From: Pisolithus tinctorius
Lineage: Eukaryota; Basidiomycota; Agaricomycetes; Boletales; Pisolithaceae
Reading direction: 5' to 3'
DNA: 64,000 nucleotides
NCBI GenBank assembly: GCA_024663395.1
Contig: JANFAH010000017.1
Location: forward strand, 1,302,001 to 1,366,000
Part shown: positions 53,614-62,532 of the stretch, one piece after another
Numbering within the stretch: the first letter of the stretch is position 1
How the letters are laid out: the number at the start of each line of letters is the position of its first letter
Notes under the pieces: generated by a model
What the model saw: only the letters and a program-made list of their open reading frames with translations
What the model was told of the DNA's origin: nothing
Database searches by the model: none
Program-made: the position numbers and the translations under genes

Positions 53614-55453
53614 CGATCAAGGATGGGGTGGGGTCCGGATTTATTGGCTGTAGTGTTGTCACAGGGGCAGGCTGGGTTGGTGCTGGGTCGCTGTTGGTGT
53701 GGTCATTGCGTGTTTGAAAATAGTGTGTTATGGGGCCTCCTCTACCTCCTCTTATCCTGCTGTTTTGGCCTCGCTTTGGTGGGATGGTACGGATGTTTGC
53801 TGCCTCTCCTAGGGTCATCTGCCTGAATTGGCTTGGAGCATTCGGTTGCATCATTGGGGGTCTTGTTGGTATGATTGGGTTAGCCGGTCTTGGTGGTAAT
53901 TCGACGTGTGTCCACTCTTCAGTGGTCAGGAAGTATGGCATGCAGTTCTCTGGGGTGCGATCGTCCATTGCATTGCGTCTTCTGGCTAGGTCTGGGCAGT
54001 TTCTGTCGGTGCTGGGGTGAGAGTCACTTTGGCAGTTAATGCAGTAATGTTTGGTGGAGTCACAGTCCTGCATATGATGGGTTTGTGTGCAAATGCCGCA
54101 CGTGTCTTCTGTTTGTTTGCAATCTCTGGCTAAATGCCCAATACATTGGCATTTTAAGCATCTGATCGGCTCCTTCTTGTCTTTGTGGGGGCGGAGTCTG
54201 TCGAAGCCCCAGTATAATCTGTCTCTAAGTAGTTGGTTAGCGACTTCGGGGGATGTCAGGGAGGCGAGTGCATGTGCAACTCGCTGGGTGGGGGCATGTT
54301 TAGCTGGGTCTTTTATCCATTTGATTTGAGTGATCAAGCCTTGCGGGATGTTGTTCGCACTTTCCATGTTGCAGAGGGTTTCTGGCCTTTCGGTGTCGGT
54401 TGTGATTGGGAGGAAGGGGATCATGATGTTGTATTGTCGGTCTTTGATCACGGCTTCGCCTCCTAGTCTTGTGAGGAAGGTTTCTTTGTTGGGTGCTGCC
54501 TTTATCCATGCTGCTGCTTCCTGGCTGTTGAGTTCAATCAGGATGCTGTTGTTGTGGAGTTGTGCGATCGATTTTAGTTGCATATCCGGGCTGTCTATTC
54601 TGTCCACTGATTCCAATGCCTGTTTGATGTGGTCGATAATGGTTTCCCTCGGGGTGGTGCTGTTTAAGAGGTGGTGGTTGCTGTCGGGGTCGATGAGTAT
54701 TTGTCTTTCTTTGATGGTGGTGTGGGCCTTGGCGTATTCCAGTGAGAGTTGCTTGCCTAGGGGGATCTGGTTTGGGTTGGGGGGGGTCGATGCTAGCGTG
54801 TCTCTGTATGGTGTTGGGGGAATGGCATGGTTTTGAGTCGCTATGAAGGTTTTCATGTCTTCCAGTGATTCCTTTATTGTGCCCATATCGGCTATCAGGT
54901 CCTGGACCTTGCTCTCTAGCTGGTTGGAGTCCGTGCTGTTGACTGTGCTGGTGAGGGATTCTATTTTTTCAGTGATGTGGCTACTTAGCATTTCAGCATC
55001 CTCGTTGATTTTTGCTAGGTTTTCGGAGGCTGAGAGGATTTTGGCGACTTGAGGGGATATGGCTGCAACGACAGAGGTCTCTAGTCTTTCTGATATGGCT
55101 TTAGTGATGGATTCAGCAATTTCCAATGTTGCTAGGTCTCTGACTAGGTATGCTGTTGCGTGGATGGCTGATCGTAGGGTGTTGCTTACTCCCTTCGCCT
55201 GTGAGATGTAGAAAAGGGCATGGGATATGTGTTCTGGAGTAGTCGGTTCTCCCTGTATCGTGTAGAGCTGGTCTAGGAATATTCTGGCTGATTCCAAGTC
55301 TTTTATTTCAGTGTCTGGGTCATTGACAATTTCCTCAAGGGAGAGACTGCCGCTTCTGGTGGCCTTGCTGAGGTTTGACACACATGGGGCTGGCGGGGGT
55401 CCTGGCATGGCGTGGGAACTTGACCTCGAGGACGTTCGTCCTGTCGAGGTCAT
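53606..55453 (-). CDS. LINE ORF1: nucleic-acid-binding protein with zinc knuckles
   Basis: 615 uninterrupted codons. The N-terminal half is helical and may be coiled-coil (SENLAKINEDAEMLSSHITE). Near residues 430-490 lie knuckles starting CLKCQCIGHLARDC (C-x2-C-x4-H-x4-C) then CGIC and CINC motifs; the C-terminus is Gly/Arg rich (IRGGRGGPITHYF). ORF1 proteins coat LINE RNA and help target-primed reverse transcription. It ends GAT GCC TGA, sharing ATGCCTGA with the ORF2 start. Because the frame is intact the protein could still be made. Confidence 0.9.
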   Translation of the reverse strand: MTSTGRTSSRSSSHAMPGPPPAPCVSNLSKATRSGSLSLEEIVNDPDTEIKDLESARIFLDQLYTIQGEPTTPEHISHALFYISQAKGVSNTLRSAIHATAYLVRDLATLEIAESITKAISERLETSVVAAISPQVAKILSASENLAKINEDAEMLSSHITEKIESLTSTVNSTDSNQLESKVQDLIADMGTIKESLEDMKTFIATQNHAIPPTPYRDTLASTPPNPNQIPLGKQLSLEYAKAHTTIKERQILIDPDSNHHLLNSTTPRETIIDHIKQALESVDRIDSPDMQLKSIAQLHNNSILIELNSQEAAAWIKAAPNKETFLTRLGGEAVIKDRQYNIMIPFLPITTDTERPETLCNMESANNIPQGLITQIKWIKDPAKHAPTQRVAHALASLTSPEVANQLLRDRLYWGFDRLRPHKDKKEPIRCLKCQCIGHLARDCKQTEDTCGICTQTHHMQDCDSTKHYCINCQSDSHPSTDRNCPDLARRRNAMDDRTPENCMPYFLTTEEWTHVELPPRPANPIIPTRPPMMQPNAPSQFRQMTLGEAANIRTIPPKRGQNSRIRGGRGGPITHYFQTRNDHTNSDPAPTQPAPVTTLQPINPDPTPSLIDA

Positions 55454-55666
55454 GTACTGGTGGGTTGTGTTGTGGGTTTGGGCAGGTTATGGGTGAGATT
55501 GAATGCTTAAGCTTGTTCGCTCAATCTTGAGAGGGCGCTGCTTTACGTCGCTTTGCCTGTGACGGGCTCTGCTTTCGAGGGCTGGTCTGAGAGGTCTGGA
55601 AATTTTTTCGGGGTCCCAGTCGGGGTGCCACTTGGAGCAGAGTCAAGGAGCATTTTCTTTGGCATT

Positions 55667-55799
55667 GATGACTCATTCTTGTGTGAGGGATGACTGCTGA
55701 CATTTCTGGCTGTCCTTCTTCGCATGAGAGCTATGGTCTTCATCTCCATTCATCAGCTGTATCCATGTCCATCTCACCAAACACCTTTGGTGTGTGACA
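55667..55799. mobile_element. R element copy 2 (R2), right part
   Basis: The sequence continues R2 after the LINE and its duplication: TGATGACTCATTCTTGTGTG here against TGACGACTCATTCTTGTGTG in R1. It ends TTTGGTGTGTGACA like R1. CCAC follows. Confidence 0.85.
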
Positions 55800-56565
55800 C
55801 CACTCAGCCATGTCACCAGTCATCCATGCCACTTACCTCTAAAAAACTCCAGTTTCCCCTGTTGCCCTAAATTCCACAAACTGGACTTCGTGCCAGTACA
55901 CTACACTCTGCCCTCCTGTGCCACTCAGCTCCACCTCCCACTTGTATGCATACTCTCATTCTGTTGGAAGATACCCCTTACCATTGTCCTGTCCTTACTC
56001 TTGTCTTCTACCCAGTGGACTATATCATGTGCATCTGTATTTCACTGACATCTGACATCCTTTCCTTTATTTTCTGGTCTTTTAGTTTTTCCGCCCCACC
56101 TTACTCTGACTTGTACCTACTTTCCCTGTACTATATAATTCTGCCATGAGGTCAGAAATATACCACCCACCTTTGGAGTCACTATCTGTGTGTGTTCTGC
56201 AAGTTCAAGAGCTTCTAGAGTCTAAGTGTGTAAATAGAGCCTACAGTGTCTTCAGTGTCCCCAGAGGTCTTTGTGTTTCCTGCATCCTCCAGCCCTGCAC
56301 ACCTAACCCCATATCCCTTCGCTTCAAATTCACTCCTCTTGACACATAGCAACCTCTCAGAATTTCGTATACCCATCTCCCTGTTCCTCACACATCTACA
56401 TCTGCCTGGAATTAAATTCTGCAGCTCTCGCTCGAATTTCCCCACCACTCCTAAGCCCTTTCTTGACTTCTCCTTCCACACAGCACCCCTTGGGACAATC
56501 CTAGGGAATTCTCCCTTCACCCTTCCCCTAGTTGCATGCTTCCCAGAAGTTGTGTCCCACACTGG
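55800..56565. other. No gene assigned
   Basis: About 770 bases of C/T-rich sequence. A plus-strand frame (56246-56608, 120 codons) and an overlapping minus-strand one (56215-56604) are both open, which is a sign of chance. No motif or repeat relation is seen apart from the R border on the right. Confidence 0.45.
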
Positions 56566-56797
56566 AATGCCATACACAGGTGCTAAAAACCTTTTAATGC
56601 ACACTTAACTCACTTCCTCTCTTCTCTTTAGCTTTGACAACTTGTTCTTGTGTGAAGGATGACTGCTCACATCCAGCAGTCTTTCTACACATGAGGCCTT
56701 TAGTCTTCATCTGCATGCATGGGCATTGCACACAACTCATCAACAAGTTAGGCAGAGTCAGCTGTAACCATGTCCACAACACCTTTGGTGTGTGACA
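56566..56797. repeat. R-element right-end fragment
   Basis: AATGCCATACACAGG through GTGTGTGACA matches the last ~230 bases of R1 (38733-38963), including the start codon region of the R frame on the minus strand. The rest of R is absent. It abuts a Plavaka-type coding remnant. Confidence 0.85.
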
Positions 56798-58092
56798 CCA
56801 TGTCAAGTGCTTCTACTCCAGAACCAACAAGATTGCCTTTGCCCATGGCATTGTGAAGCACCAACAATGTGAGTGTCTTTTGCAACAGATGCAACAGGCT
56901 GCACCTGACTTCATTGATAATGAACCACTTCCAAAGTGGTCACTGGAAGTTCACTACCAGATGGCACAGAGCAAAAAAAATTACACTGACATAACAAGGT
57001 TTGTATCTGCAAACAAGAATGATCCTGCAGTGAGAGTAAGTCATGATCTAATCTGCCTTTGATAACTGCTATTGATGGCTATTGACTAGGATTTTGTCAG
57101 ACACATGAAGAACCACATCCTCGGCTGCCTGCTAGGTGATATATCAGACAACAGTGAGAGCAAAGAATTTACAGTTACTCAACAAAATCACCTGATCATC
57201 ATCAAAAACTGTCTCTACAAACACAAGTTACTATGTGTGAATTATACAACATACAACCTTCACCATATGCAGGATTCAGTCAACCCCTGCACCCACCCTG
57301 ACATTATGGTCCTTTCGCATGAGGATGAAGATAACCCCCACCCCTATTGGTATGCACATATAATTGGCATCTTCCATGTTGAGATCCAGTATAACAGACC
57401 TGAGCTCAATGATTGTTCACTCAAATGCATTGACTTGCTGTGGGTGCAATGGTTCACTCATGATCAGCATTTCAAGTCAGGCTGGGCCTCTCATCATCTG
57501 CCCCACATTGGGTTCTATCCTGAAGATGATCTTGACAATGTGTTTGGATTTGTTGACCTGAACAATGTTGTTCATGCCATACATATCATTCCAGCATTTC
57601 ATTTTGGGCATACATCAAGTCTTTTTGGCACCTCAATCACTTGCCAAGAAGTAGAAAAAGATGAAGATTGGGACTGGTACTACATCAACATGTAAGATTT
57701 CCATTTATTCTGATTTCTTGCAAGCTCTCTAACACCACAATCCTCAAAGGTTTGTTGACTGAGACATGTTCATGTAGTTCTGTGGTGGTGGTGTGGGGCA
57801 CAAAATGACATGTGAGGTAACTTGCTGCCTCCTCAATGACTGGGACAAGCTGGACAATGCACTGGTAGCTCTGGAATGGGAGCATGCATTCATGCATGGT
57901 AATGAAGACTCGGATTCTGATGGTGATGATGTAGACAACCAAAAAATCATCACAGATGAAGGGGGTGAAGGTGATTCTGACACAAGCAGAACCATGCATT
58001 TCTCATCCAACAAGGGATCCATTTGTGGTGAACTGCTGAGCTTGCATACTGTCCATCAAATCAAGGAAGCCGGCAAGCAAACTCACCTGTGA
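56798..58092 (+). pseudogene. Plavaka-type (CACTA) transposase, C-terminal part
   Basis: Exons at about 56803-57036 (NKIAFAHGIVKHQQCECLLQ), 57094-57695 (FVRHMKNHILGCLLGD, INYTTY-type VNYTTYNLHH, CTHPDIMVLSHEDEDNPHPY, WYAHIIGIFHVEIQY) and 57740-58092 (CGGGVGHKM) follow the order of the C-terminal region of Plavaka transposases. The catalytic N-terminal and central parts are missing, replaced by an R fragment. A TGA and a TAG interrupt the last segment (FVD-x-DMFM-x-FCGGG). Dead remnant. Confidence 0.7.
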
Positions 58093-58763
58093 GCAGCAAA
58101 GACAAGGGCAACATACTTTAGGCATGTCTGTCAAGCACGCTTGTGGCTGGGGAGCCACTTTCCAGCAGAGGGGACGCTGTCAGCTCTGAGCCATGCTGTA
58201 GACAACTCGGAAGTCTACAGTGATCCCAATTTCAAGAACGCGTTTGAGTGTGTGCCAAACCAGTGCTCAGATAAAGCATTGGCACTTTACCTTTCATGGA
58301 AGGGATTCCAGGAGAATTGTAGCCAGAGCACGATTGACGGAATTCAAGCAGCATTCAAGATGTTGTGGGACGAGGTGTGTGTGCTCTGACCACTCATTTT
58401 ACCCCTGTACTCATTGACTAATACCCTTGATGCACTGTTCCTCCCAACAGCGAGGGCACAACATTCTGTGGGTGATGGCATCACAATGATGCACAACACC
58501 AATGGGAAGGTAACCCGGTCCTTTCAGCAGAAGTTGATGACATTGTTGCATCTATCAGGCACAAAGTTAACTCTGAAGGGGCTGAGTGAATGCACTCAGG
58601 AGCCATGAAAAAGGAGTACATGGATCGGATCCTCACCTGGTCAGAATCTGTAAGTCCCCTCGATGTTCCATTGCAGTATATTCATCTTGCGATGACAGGC
58701 TTGCAAGGGCTGCCGATGACCAAGTGCTTGAGTAACAAAGCAAAGCTAACAATCACATGGCAC

Positions 58764-59477
58764 TGTCAAGTCTGGGCCTACTCTGACCAACTCCGACGCT
58801 AAACAAGGTCTAGAGAAGGGTTCGGAAGCAAGTCCGACACAGAAGAACAGAACTCTGACTAGCAGAGTGTTGGCAGGAACGAGGACCGCCGAGACAAAGG
58901 CAGAGCAGAGTGAGGGTGTCGGGTTTAGCTCGTGCGCTACCCCCTTGCACGATCTCAGCCCTCGTATTTCAGAGGGAGAGTACAGACGGAGAGTTGGAGA
59001 TAACTCCGACAGGCAGAAGACGGAATCAGAGGGAGTAGGAACTAAGTTGATATTCGTACTGAAGAACAGCAGAGTACAGTACATGCTTTTATACTGCTAC
59101 GGAGGTACAGTAATTGGAATCGGAACTGACATATGGAGACTCATAAATTTTCAAGTAAAACCTCCTGGACGACGAATGAAGGGTAGATGGAGGACATATG
59201 AACGGGTAACACAGAACATCCAGAAAAGGAAACAGTCCAGGCGCTGGACCATGCAGTGAGTGTGCTGCAGAGTACCTGACTGTGAAGGTAGTCACATGAC
59301 CCCTCAGAGGACGGACTGCCCAGTCCGGTAGGAGAGCGACACAAGTCCGACAGCAGTCGGAGCAGAGATGGTTCGCAACCAACAGAAGTTGGGCAGAGTT
59401 GGTGCAGAGTGAGTGAATGACCAGCGGAGTAGGGCGCAGAGTGAGTAAGGGCTTAATGTGAACGCACGGTTATGACA
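58764..59477 (-). repeat. Solo LTR, family C, copy 2 (GGCAC duplication)
   Basis: 714 bp, inverse orientation of copies 1 and 3: plus-strand ends TGTCAAGTCTGGGCC and GGTTATGACA. Perfect GGCAC at 58759-58763 and 59478-59482. It interrupts the recombinase gene. Confidence 0.95.
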
Positions 59478-60099
59478 GGCACCTCGAATACTTGGCCTGT
59501 GGTGCCATTGCATTCACGCTCTGGACAAGGAAAGTGCTAGCGCTCTATCTGCGATGTTAACAACAGTTTTGACAGCGACCCACAACAGGAACTACAAACT
59601 GGTGAAATTGAAGCGCAGAGATGTCCAGCTCGATGGGACTGTCATCAATGCTGTGTTCATGAAATACCTGCGAGGCAAGGAACACACACTCACTATAAAC
59701 GAACTCAACACTTACTTTGAGATCCACTTGAGAAACCAAAAGGGATGGCAGAAAAAGCTGGACAAGGGGATGAGGGAAGCCAACTTGCGAAGTGCATCCA
59801 TCCATCTTCATCATGGCATGGCAATGCATATCTGATCTTCTTCCTACCAAAGGTAATCGCTATAAGATTTATCCACACCCTGATATGGGCAAGGCATGTG
59901 ATGCCTTCCTATGCCTTGTGTTCTGGATAAGGTGGGTGAAGCTTGTGCATCTTGACCGGCTGATGGCCAATGAGGACTTCCTGTTTCCCACTATCAGTGT
60001 AAATGGCGAGCTGCTTTCCCATGACATGGTGCAGAAGTGGATTAATGAAGCGGTAGTGGTGTCTGGGATTCCTGGTACGTTCTCGACACATTGTTACTG

Positions 60100-60834
60100 T
60101 GTCATAACCGTGCATTCATTCTAGGTCCCTACTCACTCTGCACCGTCCTCCGCCAGTCATTCACTCACTCCACACCAACTCTGCCCAACTTCTGTTGGTT
60201 ACGAGCCATCTCCGCTCTGACTGCCATCAGACTTGTGTTGCTCTCCTACCGGACTGAGCGGACCGTTCTCTGAGTGGTCATGTGACTACCTTCAGACTTC
60301 TCCCTGACAGTGTGCAGTCAGGTACTCTGCAGTGCATGCACCGCATGGTCCAGCATCTGGACTGTTTCCTTTTCTGGATGTTCTATGTTACCCATTCGTA
60401 TGTCCTCCGTATACCCTTCATTCGTTGTCTAGGAAGTTTTTACTTGAAAATTTCTGGGTCTCCATATGTCAGTTCCAGTTCCGGTTACTGTACCTCTGTA
60501 ACAGTATAAAAGCATGTATCATACTCCACTGTTCTTCAGTATGAATATCAACTTAGTTCCTACTCCTTCTGTCTCTGACTTCTGCCTGTCAGAGTTATCT
60601 CTGACCCTCCGTCTGTACTCTCCCTCTGAAATACGAGGGCTGAGATCGTGCAAGGGGGTAGCACATGAGCTAAACCTGATGCCCTCACTCCACTCTGCCT
60701 TTGTCTCAGTGGTCTTCATTCCTGCCAACACTCTGCTAGTCGGAGTTCCGTTTCCTTGTGTCAGACTTGCTTCCAAACCTTTCTCTAGACCTTATATAGT
60801 GTCAGAGTTGGTCAGAGTAGGCCCGGACTTGACA
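60100..60834 (+). repeat. Solo LTR, family C, copy 3 (TACTG duplication)
   Basis: 735 bp with ends TGTCATAACC and GGACTTGACA and perfect TACTG at 60095-60099 and 60835-60839. It lies inside the codons just after the catalytic His of the recombinase, 622 bp from copy 2. A ~20-bp insertion near 60297 explains its extra length. Confidence 0.95.
60505..60511 (+). promoter_or_regulatory. TATA box in LTR-C copy 3
   Basis: TATAAAA occurs in the context ACAGTATAAAAGCATG, conserved in copy 1 (AGTATAAGAGCATG) and in inverse in copy 2. It is the likely LTR core promoter. Confidence 0.5.
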
Positions 60835-62214
60835 TACTGTCAGGGTGGGGCGCAATACAGATTCATGTTTGCCCCACTGGGGCAGTGATGGACCCTCACA
60901 TGGGTCCAGTGGTGGGGAGGGTGGGCAGAAGGCAAGCATGTGAGTTGCCCTCTTTCCTATCTGGGTGTGCAGTAGTTGATCAGCTTGTGTCGCACTGACT
61001 TCTCTTTTGCTCCACGCCACCAATACAGTGTGATACACTAATGCACTACTTGCTTGACAAATTACACTGTTACGAAAACGACCACAGCGATGCACTGCAT
61101 CCAGTCTCACGCGAGGCCAATGGTTCATTTGCAGGTGAAGCTGCACTCGCCAGGCCAGCCTCCACCGAGGCACTCAACATGGCCCATGCATCGCTAACAG
61201 CAGACATGGCCTCGCTGCACTCGACCATGAAAGAAGTCTGCCAACAGCTCAGCGACATGAGCAACTTGGTTGCGAAGGCCCTAGCCTTGCCCTTGACATA
61301 CTTGGCTTGACCTGAAGCAGTGTCGCATCAGGTAATGCCAGCGATCAGTGAGTCCATAAATGCTATAACAATTCTACTGCACCAACTGACTAGTTGCACA
61401 CATCAGTCCACTGGTCACCTGCACAGACCATGGCCTCGGTGCATCCAGCAACCCAGTCTGTTTCTGTCCCAGCTGCCCAGTCCCACTTAAATGCATTCCC
61501 AGTCCTTTGGACTGGCACAACCTCATCATTCCCAGCAGTCCAGTCCATTTCTGTCCCAGCTGCCCATTTCCACACACCTGCCTTCGGTTTACAGCCAACT
61601 CTCACACAGTTCAGGATACCATGGGTCATCCAGCCATCAGACATTGATATCTCCATCTCGACGTCCCTCCCTTCTCATGTCGGACCACAGAGGACCAGCA
61701 CCTGCCCCTCAGTCCCTCTTCGCATCCCAAATGTGCCAGTCTTGCACGTCAATGGGACTCTGATGCCAAAATCTGACTCCTGGAGGGATGTAGTGCACCA
61801 CTGGACGGAAGGCGAGCCATGACTTGGCCTGTATGTTCCACTCAAGGACTGGCCACACCACCACCACAATGGGAAGCATGGGCAGCAGTTCAATATGAAG
61901 CACCACCAGCGAGGTGTCATTGCGATGGAATTTCTCAATGAGTAAGTCAGTTTGTTCGTGCCACTGCCTCCTGAGCTCCTCCTGGCAAACTCTGCCCTCT
62001 GAGTCTCTGATGATGTTTCCCTTCAGATTCCAAGGTGACGAGGAAGGCTTCCTCAAGGCTTATGGAAGTGCTGCCAGTCTAGGACACACAAGACTCCTCA
62101 AGGCAATCTTGGACACTTGCAAATGGCATCCCAGAGATGGGGAACGCCATTGTCACCTTGCCGACGAAGTCCATGACATTCCTTTGATGGGGCAATCCAG
62201 CAATGATCAGTAGT

Positions 62215-62532
62215 GATGCATGTCAACATCATTTTGTCTTTTTCTTCTCCTTCTTAATACTTAAACTATGTCATCATCATCATTGTCGTCTTTGCATGCT
62301 GTACATATTACTGTCATACACATCATATGGCAACTTCAATTTTCATTTTTTTGGGTCTCTCGAAGTCTGCTAGGTCACTGTGTAAGGTGACATGATCATC
62401 ATTCCAATCCCCCAAAATCACACCATCATGGGGAACATTGTCGAGCACAATCATCGACTTGTATGTAATGAAATGGGTGATGTGTGTATATGATCCCACA
62501 GAAGCTTCCAAGCTGGGGGCGACGGAGCCCGA
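62215..62532. other. No gene seen
   Basis: An AT-rich stretch with CATCATCAT simple sequence near 62270 and no supported frame. It ends at the start of R3. Confidence 0.5.

Larger units (their letters stand above)
49094..55652 (-). mobile_element. Full-length LINE with endonuclease and RNase H, 14-bp target duplication
   Basis: 6,559 bp between copies of TTTTCTTTGGCATT (49080-49093 and 55653-55666). A run of T next to the left copy is the poly(A) tail of a minus-strand element. It has a ~200-bp 5' UTR, ORF1 with zinc knuckles, ORF2 with endonuclease, RT, RNase H and a Cys/His end, and a ~570-bp 3' UTR. The domain order fits RNase H-bearing LINEs of the Tad/I-like type. ORF2 is broken only by three TGA codons. 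It lies inside R2. Confidence 0.95.
58141..62210 (+). pseudogene. Tyrosine recombinase gene (Crypton-like), split by two LTRs
   Basis: Plus-strand pieces: 58141-58389 (NAFECVPNQCSDKALALYLS), 58590-58763, 59478-60099 (KLKRRDVQLDG, RNQKGWQKKLDKGMREANLR, YPHPDMGKACDAFLCLVFW, SHDMVQKWINEA) and 60835-62210 (GGAQYRFMFAPLGQ, LLDKLHCYENDHSDALHPV, IPNVPVLHVNGTLMPKSDSW). The catalytic HxxR area reads THCYCQGGAQYRF; the family form has FRRGG, and both Arg codons appear lost by CpG change. Such enzymes recombine DNA through a tyrosine. Two family C LTRs and several TGA codons break it. Confidence 0.7.
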
